Assembly (NCBI GenBank): GCA_902825875.1
Contig: CADECP010000006.1
Coordinates: forward strand, 6,671 to 70,670
Direction: 5' to 3'
DNA from: an uncultured Acidobacteriota bacterium
GTDB lineage: Bacteria; Acidobacteriota; Blastocatellia; RBC074
DNA: 64,000 bases
Position numbers and translations under genes: made by a program. Positions 37,053-46,114 of the stretch are shown one piece after another. The notes below the pieces were generated by a model, which was given only the letters and a program-made list of their open reading frames with translations, was not told where the DNA came from and made no database searches. The stretch's first letter is position 1; every line of letters starts with the position of its first letter.

Positions 37053-38291
37053 ATGTCCAAGAGCCGATTTTTCAAACTCACGTTAATTTTAACGGCCTTT
37101 GCCATCGCCGGAGCGACGGTTCACGCGCGCCCGGATTATTTGAAACAGTACGCCGCCGATCCGCTGTCAAAACCTGAAATGCGGAATTGCGCGCTGTGTC
37201 ACGTCAATCCGGCTGGCGGCGGCACACGCAATGAATTCGGCAAAGCCTTTGCTGCAGCCGGATTGGAAATCACTGCCGAGTTGCGCCGGAAATTTCCACA
37301 AAACTTTTTGAGCAGCCCGGCTCAGCCGCAAGCTGGCCAGCCGCAAGTAAGTTTCGTTTCCGATGCCGAAGCCGTCGTCGAAATCAACGGCAAGAAATTC
37401 GCCATCAACACCAAAGACAAAACCGTCCGCGAACTGGCGGCTTCGACCGCAGCGCCGACAGCGCCAACGCAAGTTACCACGGCTCCCGCGCCTCAAAAAC
37501 GCGAAACTCCATCGAATGTCTATCGTCCGGGGGATGTTCGAGCCATCAATTTGCCGACCGCGATGCCCATTGAAAAAGGTTCGTTGTGGACGGATTTCAC
37601 GCACAGATTCCCGTTTGGCGAACCGACAGATTCATCCGCCTTGTTTGGCTTGGATACGATTGCGATGCCTTCGTTCGGATTCATTTACGGATTGACCGAC
37701 CGAATTCAAATCGGCGCGTATCGCTCGCCGACAGATTTGGGAAGACCGATTCAGTTTCACATCGGAGCCAGTGTGCTGAATGAACAGGACGGCGATCCGG
37801 TTTCGTTGATGGCGCGCGTGGCACTGGAAGGCCGCGACAATTTCAAACGAAACTTCACCACCAGCTTTGAAGCGACTCTGGCGCGGAGCATTACGCGCCA
37901 CGCTCAAGTGTATTTCGTGCCGACGATCTCGGTCGGTGATCGTCCAATCGGATTTGCGCCGGATCAGAATCTTCCAGGTGAAACTGCTGTCGCGCTCGGA
38001 ACCGGGTTGTCAGTCAACGTTCGTCCGACAGTGGCATTGATGGCCGAAGCCAACATGCGCGTCAACGAAGCTTCGCGCTACGTTTCGGAGTTTTCCGGCA
38101 TTCATCGTCCGGTGTTCGGTTTTGCGATTCAGAAAGTCAGTGAATCGCGCCGCCATTCGTTCACGCTGAGTTTCACCAACGGGCACGGAACGACGTTTTC
38201 GCAACGTTCGATGACTCGTGGACTGATTGGAGCGGATGATGGCTGGAATGGGCTGACGATTGGTTTCAATTTGTCGCGCCGCTTGTTTTAA
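37053..38291 (+). CDS. DUF5777-type beta-barrel protein with N-terminal heme c motif
   Basis: A 412-residue exported protein. A signal peptide (about 1-25) is followed by a heme-attachment motif CALCH (C46, C49, H50) and NPAGGGTRNEFGKAF, a short linker rich in Ala/Pro/Thr (about 130-150) and a barrel-like C-terminal half (about 175-412) with alternating polar and nonpolar strands ending in LSRRLF, an outer-membrane-like terminal Phe. Family membership is by eye. Located after the cytochrome-PQQ dehydrogenase, it could carry electrons or substrate through the outer membrane (inference). It is followed by a family A palindrome. Confidence 0.75.
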   Translation: MSKSRFFKLTLILTAFAIAGATVHARPDYLKQYAADPLSKPEMRNCALCHVNPAGGGTRNEFGKAFAAAGLEITAELRRKFPQNFLSSPAQPQAGQPQVSFVSDAEAVVEINGKKFAINTKDKTVRELAASTAAPTAPTQVTTAPAPQKRETPSNVYRPGDVRAINLPTAMPIEKGSLWTDFTHRFPFGEPTDSSALFGLDTIAMPSFGFIYGLTDRIQIGAYRSPTDLGRPIQFHIGASVLNEQDGDPVSLMARVALEGRDNFKRNFTTSFEATLARSITRHAQVYFVPTISVGDRPIGFAPDQNLPGETAVALGTGLSVNVRPTVALMAEANMRVNEASRYVSEFSGIHRPVFGFAIQKVSESRRHSFTLSFTNGHGTTFSQRSMTRGLIGADDGWNGLTIGFNLSRRLF

Positions 38292-38310
38292 CAAGTCGGC
38301 CAAAAAAATT

Positions 38311-38390
38311 TAGACAGGATTCACAAGATGATTCAGGATTTTGTTTACTGGCTTTTGGCCAATCCTGAGAAATCTTGTGAATCCTGTCTA
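38311..38390. repeat. Interspersed palindrome, family A (copy 3)
   Basis: A perfect 19-bp inverted repeat, TAGACAGGATTCACAAGAT at 38311-38329 and its complement at 38372-38390, followed by TTTTTG. It could end transcription of the barrel gene. Confidence 0.9.
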
Positions 38391-38473
38391 TTTTTGTCTT
38401 TGGGTTGATTGGGGTTAGTCGTCCATCGTGGACATTGGCTTGATGGTAAGTCGTGAATTGTAGACAGGTAAAA

Positions 38474-38722
38474 CTACGCGGCAAGTTCCAATCCTGGCTG
38501 AGCGGACGCCTCGAATTTGTCCGGGATCAGATCGCCGGTGAAGACTTCGACGCCTGCTTTGACCAGACAAATCACTGGCAACAAATCCAACACCACCGCC
38601 AAACTCCCTAAGAAGTAGCCTTTACGCCGCAATACCGCAGGCGCGGCAGCGACGACAAAGACGTATCCGACAATTGGCGAAACTTTCAAAACCCTCCACA
38701 AGATTGCTCCTATTCTCTCCAT
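38474..38722 (-). CDS. Small membrane protein, hypothetical
   Basis: An 82-residue protein with two hydrophobic segments (about 13-32 and 37-58). Not recognised. Start at ATG 38722 with AAGGAG about nine bases upstream; a longer frame adds 28 residues without support. It faces the phosphate-uptake genes divergently. No signal for function beyond the membrane segments. Confidence 0.6.
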   Translation of the reverse strand: MERIGAILWRVLKVSPIVGYVFVVAAAPAVLRRKGYFLGSLAVVLDLLPVICLVKAGVEVFTGDLIPDKFEASAQPGLELAA

Positions 38723-39027
38723 TTTTCTTTGCTCCTTGAACTGAATTGGTCTGTTTTTTTTATTGCTCAGGGGGTGGGAGGCATCGGGCGCAAAACATTT
38801 TTGCAAGCTTGATGCCAGAACATCCGTGCGGTGGGAAAAATCTTTGGCGAAGGATTGTTGGCAAAAGTGTTATGGCCATCTTAAATCTTCAACGATGGTG
38901 GTGAGTCCGTTCTCAGATTTTTGCTGAGGCTGTATACTGCGCGACTTGTTATGGCAGTTAAATTCAATCATTACAGGACGATTGAGATGATTTACCAATT
39001 GGATTCCCTCAGGAGTAAATTACAGAT
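38723..39027. promoter_or_regulatory. Divergent spacer with candidate promoter for the DUF47-pit genes
   Basis: TTCTCA (38911-38916) and TATACT (38933-38938), 16 bp apart, form a weak sigma-70-like promoter reading into the DUF47 gene. No clear Pho box was found. An AGGAG at 39010-39014 is somewhat far from the ATG. Confidence 0.3.
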
Positions 39028-39642
39028 ATGAGATTGTTGCCTAAAGAGGAAAAGTATTTCGATATGTTCAACAATCTGGCTTCGCAGATGAACGAAAGCG
39101 CCAGATTGTTAAACTCGTTATTTGCAGATTTTGACAACCGCGCCAGTTATGCCGACCAGATCAAAGTCGTCGAACACAAGTGCGACGAAATTACTCACGA
39201 CATTGTCAAAAAGTTGAATCAAACCTTCATCACGCCGATTGACCGCGAAGACATTCATGCGCTGGCCAGCGGACTGGACGATGTTGTGGACGCTGTCGAA
39301 TACACCGCCAAGCGCGTCATCCTGTATCACGTGACGCAGTCCACCGAACACGCACGCAAGATGACGGATGTCATGGTTCGCATCACTTCCAATCTGAAAA
39401 ACGCCGTTGCCGCACTCGGTAACAATGGCGAACAGGTGTTGAAAGATTGCGTCGTCATCCACACGTTGGAAAACGAAGGCGACACTTACCACCACGAAGC
39501 TGTCGAAAAACTCTTCGCCGAAGAAAAAGACCCGATCACCATCATCAAGATGAAAGAGATTTACGAGAAGATGGAACGGATGATTGACAAGTGCGAAGAT
39601 GTCGCCAACGTTCTGGAAGCCATCGTGCTCAAGAATGCTTAA
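39028..39642 (+). CDS. DUF47 family protein (PhoU-like partner of Pit)
   Basis: A 204-residue protein of the PhoU-like DUF47 family: all-helical, with metal-binding-type acidic/His positions (VVEHKCDEITHDIV, and HTLENEGDTYHHEAVEKLF). These proteins are typically encoded with Pit phosphate transporters and thought to regulate them. The pit gene starts 72 bp downstream on the same strand. Length is normal. Confidence 0.93.
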   Translation: MRLLPKEEKYFDMFNNLASQMNESARLLNSLFADFDNRASYADQIKVVEHKCDEITHDIVKKLNQTFITPIDREDIHALASGLDDVVDAVEYTAKRVILYHVTQSTEHARKMTDVMVRITSNLKNAVAALGNNGEQVLKDCVVIHTLENEGDTYHHEAVEKLFAEEKDPITIIKMKEIYEKMERMIDKCEDVANVLEAIVLKNA

Positions 39643-39714
39643 CTCACGCGGAAACCCGGTTCACCCAATTCAGAAGCAAATGCGAGCCGCAGATTCTCAC
39701 AAATAGAGGTGTGT

Positions 39715-40728
39715 ATGGACGGTACTCTTGTGCTTGTCGCTTTCATTGTTGTCCTTGCTTTAGCCTTCGATTACACCAACGGATTTCACGACGCCGCCAA
39801 TTCCATTGCCACAGTTGTTTCCACTCGCGTGTTGACACCCGGAGTGGCGGTACTCTTTGCTGCGTTTTTCAATTTCATCGCCTTCTTCTTTGGAACCCAT
39901 GCCGTGGCCAAAACGGTTTACGGCGGATTGGTTGATCCCAAAATGGTCAACGAATGGGTAGTGCTGGCGGGATTGGTCGGCGCAATTTCATGGAATCTGA
40001 TTACCTGGTATTTGGGATTGCCGACCAGTTCTTCGCACGCGCTGATCGGAGGTTATGCCGGAGCAGCCATCGCCAAATCCGGGTTTCAATCTTTGCTTTT
40101 CAATGCTCATTGGCCGAAAGGCTGGTGGGGAACGCTATCGTTCATTGTGATTTCTCCAACGGTAGGATTGTTGGCCGGATTGTCGTTGATGGTGGCGGTT
40201 TTCTGGATGTGCCGCAGCTTTGCGCCTTCGCGCGTGGATAAATTTTTCCGCGTGATGCAGTTGGTGTCGTCTTCGCTGTTCAGCTTTTCGCATGGAACCA
40301 ACGACGCTCAGAAAACCATGGGCATCATTATGGCTGCGCTGGTCACAGGCGGATACGTTGATCCCCAAGCCGACATTCCTTATTGGGTTGGGCTGGCTGC
40401 ATTTATGGCCATCGGGCTGGGAACAATGTCCGGCGGCTGGCGCATCGTGAAAACCATGGGGTCGAAAATCACCAAGCTGAAACCGGTTGGCGGATTTTGC
40501 GCCGAAACCGGAGGCGCCGGAGCAGTGTTGCTGGCGTCGAGTCTTGGCATTCCGGTTTCGACGACTCACACCATCACCGGAGCCATTGTCGGCGTAGGCG
40601 CTGCTCAGCGATTGTCCGCCGTGCGCTGGGGAGTCGCTGGCAGAATCGTCTGGGCTTGGTTGATTACGATTCCCGCCGCCGCTGGAATTGCCGCGCTGAT
40701 GTACGGAGCTATTTCGCTGTTCAGATAA
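39715..40728 (+). CDS. pit: Inorganic phosphate transporter, Pit family
   Basis: A 337-residue low-affinity phosphate:H+ or metal-phosphate symporter in the inner membrane. It has the duplicated family signature: FDYTNGFHDAANSIATVVST near the N-terminus and FSFSHGTNDAQKTMGIIMAAL in the second half, with about ten hydrophobic segments. The start is ATG 39715 with AGAGGT just upstream (a GTG at 39709 lies within the ribosome site). It follows its DUF47 partner. The stop at 40728 directly abuts the stop of the convergent SMP-30 gene at 40729, with no spacer. Confidence 0.95.
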   Translation: MDGTLVLVAFIVVLALAFDYTNGFHDAANSIATVVSTRVLTPGVAVLFAAFFNFIAFFFGTHAVAKTVYGGLVDPKMVNEWVVLAGLVGAISWNLITWYLGLPTSSSHALIGGYAGAAIAKSGFQSLLFNAHWPKGWWGTLSFIVISPTVGLLAGLSLMVAVFWMCRSFAPSRVDKFFRVMQLVSSSLFSFSHGTNDAQKTMGIIMAALVTGGYVDPQADIPYWVGLAAFMAIGLGTMSGGWRIVKTMGSKITKLKPVGGFCAETGGAGAVLLASSLGIPVSTTHTITGAIVGVGAAQRLSAVRWGVAGRIVWAWLITIPAAAGIAALMYGAISLFR

Positions 40729-41604
40729 TCATCCCGCAAATTCATGAGCCGGCAGTCCTCGCACTCCCGGTTTGCAGCGAAAGATACCGCCCGCCAAAGG
40801 CTGTTTTGCCAGTTCTTCGGCGGGCATTCTTGTGCTTGCTGTGGTGATGTACAGATCGTCCAGACTCGCTCCGCCAAACACGCATGAAGTCGGGCGTGCA
40901 ACCGGCAAGCGAACTTCGTCAATGATTTCGCCAAGCTCAGGGTTCACGCGAATGACTCGCCAGCCGTCCCACAACGCCACCCACAACATTCCTTCTTCAT
41001 CAATCGTCATTCCGTCGGGCGAACCGCCACCTTCCGGAATTTCAATCACCAGCCGTTCGTTGGCGAGTTCGCCGCTGCGAGCATCAAAGTCGAATGCGAC
41101 GATTTCGCTGGTCGGCGAGTCAATGTAGTACATCGTTTTGTCGTCCAGGCTCCAGGCCAGCCCGTTGGAAATCCACACGTCATCAAGTTTGCGATTGACC
41201 GTCAAATCGGCATCCAGGCGATAAAGAAATCCCGCCTGTTCGTCGTGTTGAACGCGAGTCGTGCCTGCCCAAAGCCTGCCGCGCGAATCGCATTTGCCGT
41301 CGTTGAACCGGTTTTCCGGCAAATGTGATTCCGGATCAACCAGCGGCGTAAGCTTTTCAGTTTCCAGGTTCAGCGCATAAAACCCGTTTTGCAAAGCCAG
41401 CACGACTCCGCCGGATTTTCGCCCGACGCAGCATCCGATCATCTGGCCAACGTCAATTTTGCGGTCGTGACCGGTTGTCGGATCGAAGACGTGAAAGGCG
41501 TTGCCTTCGATGTCCACCCAATACAGTTGTTGAGTCCGCGTATTCCACCAAGGACCTTCGCCAAGCAGGGCTTTGGCGTCGAGCGCCAATTCGGCTTCAA
41601 TCAT
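40729..41604 (-). CDS. SMP-30/gluconolactonase/regucalcin-like protein
   Basis: A 291-residue six-bladed propeller of the SMP-30/LRE family, which hydrolyses sugar lactones with a divalent metal. Motifs: LGEGPWWN (metal-binding Glu), ENRFNDGKCDSRGRLWAGT (conserved Asn-Asp) and GSPDGMTIDEEGMLWVALW. Absence of a signal peptide suggests a cytosolic enzyme. The start is taken as ATG 41604 behind AAGGTGG; a GTG three codons earlier lies within that ribosome site. It runs convergent to pit with zero spacing. Confidence 0.92.
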   Translation of the reverse strand: MIEAELALDAKALLGEGPWWNTRTQQLYWVDIEGNAFHVFDPTTGHDRKIDVGQMIGCCVGRKSGGVVLALQNGFYALNLETEKLTPLVDPESHLPENRFNDGKCDSRGRLWAGTTRVQHDEQAGFLYRLDADLTVNRKLDDVWISNGLAWSLDDKTMYYIDSPTSEIVAFDFDARSGELANERLVIEIPEGGGSPDGMTIDEEGMLWVALWDGWRVIRVNPELGEIIDEVRLPVARPTSCVFGGASLDDLYITTASTRMPAEELAKQPLAGGIFRCKPGVRGLPAHEFAG

Positions 41605-41785
41605 TTTTGCCACCTTGTTCGTTGAATTGATTCGGCGCTGACCGCGCGCCCAAGTGAAGCCAAGTTATACCTTGTCGGATGGAAAATGCGCCAACGGAAT
41701 TTGCGCGCCGCCAAGCTTTCGCACACAATGCGCCGGGCTTTTTCACTCTATTCCGAAGCACGAGATCAATGAGACAGGTTGAAGC

Positions 41786-41872
41786 AGGCAGGATTTACAA
41801 GATTGAACAGGACTGGTTCCGCAATAACCTTTATGAGCCTTCATCTTGTTGAATCCTGTAAATCCTGTCTAA
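41786..41872. repeat. Interspersed palindrome, family A (copy 4)
   Basis: GGCAGGATTTACAAGATTG near 41787 and AATCCTGTAAATCCTGTCT ending near 41870 form the arms. It lies 27 bp before the BMP lipoprotein start. Confidence 0.8.
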
Positions 41873-41898
41873 ACGTTTTGTCTGCTGAAGGGGATTTT

Positions 41899-42927
41899 AT
41901 GACTATCGTTAGCCGTTTGATTGTGGCATTTCTGTTGGCGAGTGCGCTGCTGGCTGCCAGTTTCACCGTGGGCTGCACCACGCGCGATTTGGAAGCCGAA
42001 GCCGCAGGCAAATCCAAAGTTGGAATCATTTACGACATCGGCGGCAAAGACGACCGGTCGTTCAACGCCGCTGCTTACGTCGGAGCCTTGCGCGCGGTCA
42101 AAGAAAACTTGCCGATGGTTTACCGCGATGTAGAACCCGGCGATCCGACTTCGATTGAACCGGCACAGCGAGCTTTCGCGCAATACGGTTACAACCTGAT
42201 TATCGGCGTAGGCTTTGCCCAAGGCGAAATTCTGGCCAGCGTCGCCAAGGATTATCCAAAGTTGCATTTCGTGCTGATTGATTCCGTCGCTGAATCTACG
42301 AACGTCGCCAGCCTGATTTTCAAAGAACACGAAGGTTCGTTTCTGGTTGGAATGATTGCCGCCTCGGTCAACAAAACCGGCAAGCTTGGCTTCGTCGGCG
42401 GAATGGACATTCCGCTGATTCACAAATTCGCCACCGGTTACGAAGAAGGCGCGAAGTACGTCAATCCGAACATTGTCGTGCTGAAAAACTACGTTGGCAT
42501 CACAGACGCCGCCTGGAACAATCCGGGAAAAGGCCGCGAACTCGCCAATTCGCAATACGAACAAGGCGCCGACATTATTTTTCAGGCGGCGGGCAATTCC
42601 GGGCTTGGAGTTTTTGACGCGGCGGAAAGCTACAAAAAATTCGCCATCGGCGTGGATTCCAATCAGAACTGGGTCAAACCCGGCTTCATCCTGACCAGCA
42701 TGATGAAGCGCATAGACAACGCCGTTTACTCCGTCATCAAGGACGAAACCGAAGGCAAATTCAAAGGCGGCGTTCACGTTTACGGTTTGGAAAATCAGGG
42801 CGTTGATTACGCCTTGGACGAATACAACAAGGCGCTGATTCCGCAGGAAGTGATCGAGAAAGTCGAGCAAGCCAAGCGCGACATCATCGCCGGCAAGATC
42901 AAAGTCACTGACGCAATGGCGAAGTAA
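41899..42927 (+). CDS. BMP-family (BmpA/Med-like) ABC transporter substrate-binding lipoprotein
   Basis: A 342-residue periplasmic-binding protein of the basic membrane protein family, known to bind nucleosides in characterised members. A lipoprotein-like signal ends at FTVGC (C26). The mature domain begins KVGIIYDIGGKDDRSFN, a family hallmark, then HFVLIDSV and GIDSNQ-like VDSNQNW motifs. The start is ATG 41899 with AGGGGAT upstream; the longer frame from 41779 lies in repeat DNA. The matching ATPase gene lies 700 bp downstream, separated by a VapBC pair. No permease genes are seen. Confidence 0.92.
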   Translation: MTIVSRLIVAFLLASALLAASFTVGCTTRDLEAEAAGKSKVGIIYDIGGKDDRSFNAAAYVGALRAVKENLPMVYRDVEPGDPTSIEPAQRAFAQYGYNLIIGVGFAQGEILASVAKDYPKLHFVLIDSVAESTNVASLIFKEHEGSFLVGMIAASVNKTGKLGFVGGMDIPLIHKFATGYEEGAKYVNPNIVVLKNYVGITDAAWNNPGKGRELANSQYEQGADIIFQAAGNSGLGVFDAAESYKKFAIGVDSNQNWVKPGFILTSMMKRIDNAVYSVIKDETEGKFKGGVHVYGLENQGVDYALDEYNKALIPQEVIEKVEQAKRDIIAGKIKVTDAMAK

Positions 42928-42946
42928 TTCGAAGGAGTTATCAACG

Positions 42947-43177
42947 ATGGCAATTACAGCAAAACGTCCGAAGTCTGCGAGTGTTGAAGTAAACGAAACC
43001 AAACTCAAACGCGCACAGAAACTTCTTGGTGCAGAAACCGAGGCGGAAACAATCGAACTCGCACTGGATGAAGTTATCGCCGAACGGGAGCGAAACCGCC
43101 GTGCCTGGAAAGCGACTGAACGCTTACTCAAAAGCGGAGTACGGGTCGAAGACGTGTTTGGGCGATTAGAGGGTTAA
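42947..43177 (+). CDS. vapB: VapB-like antitoxin
   Basis: A 76-residue antitoxin partner of the PIN toxin that follows. It has a ribbon-helix-helix-like N-terminal part (SASVEVNETKLKRAQKLLG and EAETIELALDEVIAERER), like VapB/DUF2191 proteins, and a charged C-terminal tail (RVEDVFGRLEG). A strong ribosome site (GAAGGAG) lies before ATG 42947, 19 bp after the bmp stop. Its stop is three bases before the toxin start. Confidence 0.87.
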   Translation: MAITAKRPKSASVEVNETKLKRAQKLLGAETEAETIELALDEVIAERERNRRAWKATERLLKSGVRVEDVFGRLEG

Positions 43178-43180
43178 ATC

Positions 43181-43621
43181 TTGTCAGGAATTCTTTTTGA
43201 CACTTCCGTCTATATTTCCTCGTTGCGAAAGGGAGATGAATCTGTTCTGAGTTTGCGCCGTGCTGCCAGGCTTGGGAGTCAGCAAACTCAGCCACTCTGG
43301 TTGAGCATAGTCGTGCTTGAAGAGTTGCTGGTCGGAGCCGTTGATTCAATGTCTCGCAAAGAGTTTTTACGGCTCGAACGAGAGTTCAGAAGCGTTGGGC
43401 GATTGTTAATACCTGACAGATCGGATTGGGTTTTGGCTGGTCAAATTCTATCGAAGATTGGCAGCAAGTATGGTTTTGAATTAGTCGGGCGGGCACGAAT
43501 GATTAACGATGCTTTGATTGCCACGTCAGCAGCAAGGAGCGGTTTGATTGTGCTGACCAGCAACCCGGCAGATTACAAACGTATTGCCGAATATCGTCGT
43601 TTTACTTGGGAAAAAATCTGA
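43181..43621 (+). CDS. vapC: VapC-like PIN-domain toxin
   Basis: A 146-residue PIN-domain ribonuclease. Catalytic acids are visible: ILFDTSVYI (D7), an ELL region (E47 area in VVLEELL), NDALIATSAA and LTSNPADY. Such toxins cut tRNA or rRNA and are held by VapB. The start appears to be TTG 43181, since the family start ILFDTS follows at once and no ATG is available; AGAGGG lies upstream. It is 12 bp before the ABC ATPase gene, so the pair sits within a transport operon. Confidence 0.88.
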   Translation: MSGILFDTSVYISSLRKGDESVLSLRRAARLGSQQTQPLWLSIVVLEELLVGAVDSMSRKEFLRLEREFRSVGRLLIPDRSDWVLAGQILSKIGSKYGFELVGRARMINDALIATSAARSGLIVLTSNPADYKRIAEYRRFTWEKI

Positions 43622-43633
43622 AGAAGACTCAAT

Positions 43634-45163
43634 ATGAGTGCAAATAACATCATCGAAATGCGCGGCATCACCAAACGCTTCGGCGTGGTGACGGCCAACA
43701 AAGGCATCAACCTGAACATTCCTGCCAATACGATTCACGCCATCGTCGGTGAAAACGGCGCGGGCAAATCCACGATCATGAAAATCTTGTACGGCTTTTA
43801 CACCGCCGACGAAGGAGAGATTTTCGTGGATGGCCAGCCGCGTCAGATTCGCAATCCGCACGATGCCATCGCCTTGGGTTTGGGCATGGTGCATCAGCAT
43901 TTCATGCTCGTGCCGCCAATGACCGTGCTGGAAAACATCGTGCTCGGAGCCGAGCCGGGCAATTCCGTAAAAATTGATTTCAAACAAGCCGAAGCTCAGA
44001 TCACCAAATTGTCACGCGATTTCGGCTTCGACATTGATCCGCAAAAACGCATTGAGCAATTGTCTGTCGGCCAGCAACAGCGCGTTGAAGTGTTGAAGGC
44101 GCTTTATCGCGGCGCGCGGATTTTGATTCTGGATGAACCGACGGCGGTGCTGACGCCGCAGGAAGTCGAAGAGTTTTTCAAAATTCTGCGGGCATTAAGA
44201 GATCAGGGGCGAGAGCAGGGAAAGACGATCATCATCATCACGCACAAGCTGAACGAAGTGCTGGCGCTGTCGGACAACGTCACGGTGATGCGTGACGGGC
44301 AGGTCGTGGGCGAAACTCCGACAGCGAAAACGACCGCACCGGATTTGGCTCGGATGATGGTTGGGCGCGATGTGCTGTTGCGGGTTGAAAAGCCTGAAGC
44401 CAAACCGAAAGCCGCCGTGCTGAGCGTCAAAAACCTGAGTGCCGGTTCCAAACTCAACGGCGTCAGCTTCGACGTTCGCGCCGGAGAAATCGTCGGCGTC
44501 GCCGGAGTCGAAGGAAACGGCCAGACCGAATTGATCGAAGTCCTTTCGGGATTGCATCGCGCCAGCGACGGCAGTTTTGAATTGGAGGGCCTCAACGCCA
44601 CACGCTTTTCCGCTCGACAATTGAAAGAACTCGGCATCGCGCACATTCCAGAAGACCGCCATCGGCGCGGATTGCTGTTGGAATTCAATCTGGCCGACAA
44701 CACGATTCTGGGCACGCAATATCGCAAACCGCCTGTGACCACGGCAGGATTGCTGGATGAAAAAGCCGTCGTGGAAAAAGCCAACCGCCTTATCCGCGAT
44801 TTTGACGTTCGTCCGCCGAACGCCGCTTTGCCGGCGCGCGCCTTGTCGGGCGGCAACCAGCAGAAACTCATCATCGGGCGCGAATTCGATATTCGCCCGA
44901 AGCTGTTGTTGGTGTCTCAACCAACGCGCGGCGTTGACATCGGAGCCATCGAATTCATTCACCGCAAACTGGTGGAGTTGCGCGATTCCGGCGCGGCGAT
45001 TTTGTTGGTGTCGGCGGAATTGGAAGAAGTGATGTCGCTTTCCGACCGTTTGCTGGTGATGTATCAAGGCCGCATCGTCGGCGAAGTTGATCCGAATAAA
45101 GTGGCTCAGGAAGAAATTGGCCAAAAGGTCGGAATGCTGATGACTGGCGGGAAAAAGAACTAG
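43634..45163 (+). CDS. ABC transporter ATP-binding protein (nucleoside/sugar type, two ATPase domains)
   Basis: A 509-residue protein with two nucleotide-binding domains in one chain, like the YufO/RbsA/MglA type used with BMP binding proteins. First Walker [10 protein letters not shown] (39-47), signature [15 protein letters not shown] and Walker [16 protein letters not shown]. In the second half the Walker A is GVEGNGQTE (normally degenerate), with [15 protein letters not shown] and a variant Walker [13 protein letters not shown]. Permease genes, expected next to it, are absent: the downstream gene is on the other strand. It may depend on permeases elsewhere or be a remnant. Confidence 0.92.
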   Translation: MSANNIIEMRGITKRFGVVTANKGINLNIPANTIHAIVGENGAGKSTIMKILYGFYTADEGEIFVDGQPRQIRNPHDAIALGLGMVHQHFMLVPPMTVLENIVLGAEPGNSVKIDFKQAEAQITKLSRDFGFDIDPQKRIEQLSVGQQQRVEVLKALYRGARILILDEPTAVLTPQEVEEFFKILRALRDQGREQGKTIIIITHKLNEVLALSDNVTVMRDGQVVGETPTAKTTAPDLARMMVGRDVLLRVEKPEAKPKAAVLSVKNLSAGSKLNGVSFDVRAGEIVGVAGVEGNGQTELIEVLSGLHRASDGSFELEGLNATRFSARQLKELGIAHIPEDRHRRGLLLEFNLADNTILGTQYRKPPVTTAGLLDEKAVVEKANRLIRDFDVRPPNAALPARALSGGNQQKLIIGREFDIRPKLLLVSQPTRGVDIGAIEFIHRKLVELRDSGAAILLVSAELEEVMSLSDRLLVMYQGRIVGEVDPNKVAQEEIGQKVGMLMTGGKKN

Positions 45164-45236
45164 GAAAGCCTGGGGAAGTCTTGGCAAGTCGGCAAGTTCT
45201 TAGGACTTTTCGAGACTTCTCCAGACTTGCCCGGAC

Positions 45237-45752
45237 TTATTTCATGGCCGTCAACGTATCGGTCAGCCGTTCGATGGTTGTGACCAGCAATTTTCCGGCA
45301 TCGTCGAATCGTCCAGCGGCGGCCAGTTGCTCAGCATCTCTGGCCGAATCCACAGCAAAAGTCAGCTTCAGTGCATACACCTGCATGCGAGGATTGCTTT
45401 GCAAACTGCGCGTCAGATTATCCAGGCCGACTTTCAGGTTGCGAACGCTGCCAACCAGAGCTTCTTTGCTTTCGCGGTTTTTAGTCGCCGCAGCCGGAGT
45501 CATTTTTCCTTCACGGGCTTGTTCATCGGCAACGGCAAATCCGTTGATGACTTTGCCGTAAATGTAGATGAACTTGGAAAAGTTTTTGATCTGTTCGGCG
45601 ACCTGTCCGGCTTCGACTTTCAGGTCAGGCGTCGGCGTGGGTTTCGGAGCAGGCGCCCTGCGCACAGGTTTCTTTTGGGCGATGGATGCCAGCGGAAACG
45701 CGCAAACCGTCAACAGCAAAAGCGTAAAAGTCAGGGTTGAAAAACGTCTCAA
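45237..45752 (-). CDS. Secreted hypothetical protein
   Basis: A 171-residue protein with a signal peptide (MRRFSTLTFTLLLLTVCAFPLASIA) followed by a Pro/Lys-rich linker (RRAPAPKPTPTP) and a helical domain. Not recognised. It lies convergent to the ABC ATPase with a 73-bp gap that includes GACTTCTCC/GGAAGTC-type palindromic bases. It has no neighbours on its strand that suggest a role. Confidence 0.65.
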   Translation of the reverse strand: MRRFSTLTFTLLLLTVCAFPLASIAQKKPVRRAPAPKPTPTPDLKVEAGQVAEQIKNFSKFIYIYGKVINGFAVADEQAREGKMTPAAATKNRESKEALVGSVRNLKVGLDNLTRSLQSNPRMQVYALKLTFAVDSARDAEQLAAAGRFDDAGKLLVTTIERLTDTLTAMK

Positions 45753-46114
45753 GGGAAAGCCTCCGAGTTAAGTCGTGTGATTCATTCAAAGGGGATGAGC
45801 GTTTTTAGCATCGCCCGGCGAGTTGCCGCAAGTCGCCGGGCGCATAAAGCGATCACCGGTTGCGATGCTTGACCAGTCTGTAAATGCTGTGGTACTTCGT
45901 TGCTCGCTCAAAAGCCATATCCGCTCCTGGCAGTTCTTTCCGGCATCCAAACTTCCAATTGAGCGGGGCTTTTCCGCTACATTCTCTTTTATCGCCAAAG
46001 AGGTTCATTCAATTTCAGCGCGCCAATGGCAGCGCCATAACCCGGCTTCACCTATGAATTCCTCCCCGCGAAGCTGTAATCAGTTTCGTCAACGAAGCCG
46101 ACAAGGAGATATTG
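45753..46114. other. Intergenic region with GC hairpin
   Basis: No gene supported over 362 bp. GCCCGGCGA (45813-45821) and TCGCCGGGC (45833-45841) form a 9-bp stem. Ribosome site AAGGAG at 46103-46108 serves the downstream gene. Confidence 0.55.

Noticed and set aside
41779..41898. Longer start for the BMP lipoprotein (40 extra codons)
   Set aside because: The extra codons lie in a family A palindrome and would hide the lipoprotein signal; ATG 41899 has a ribosome site.
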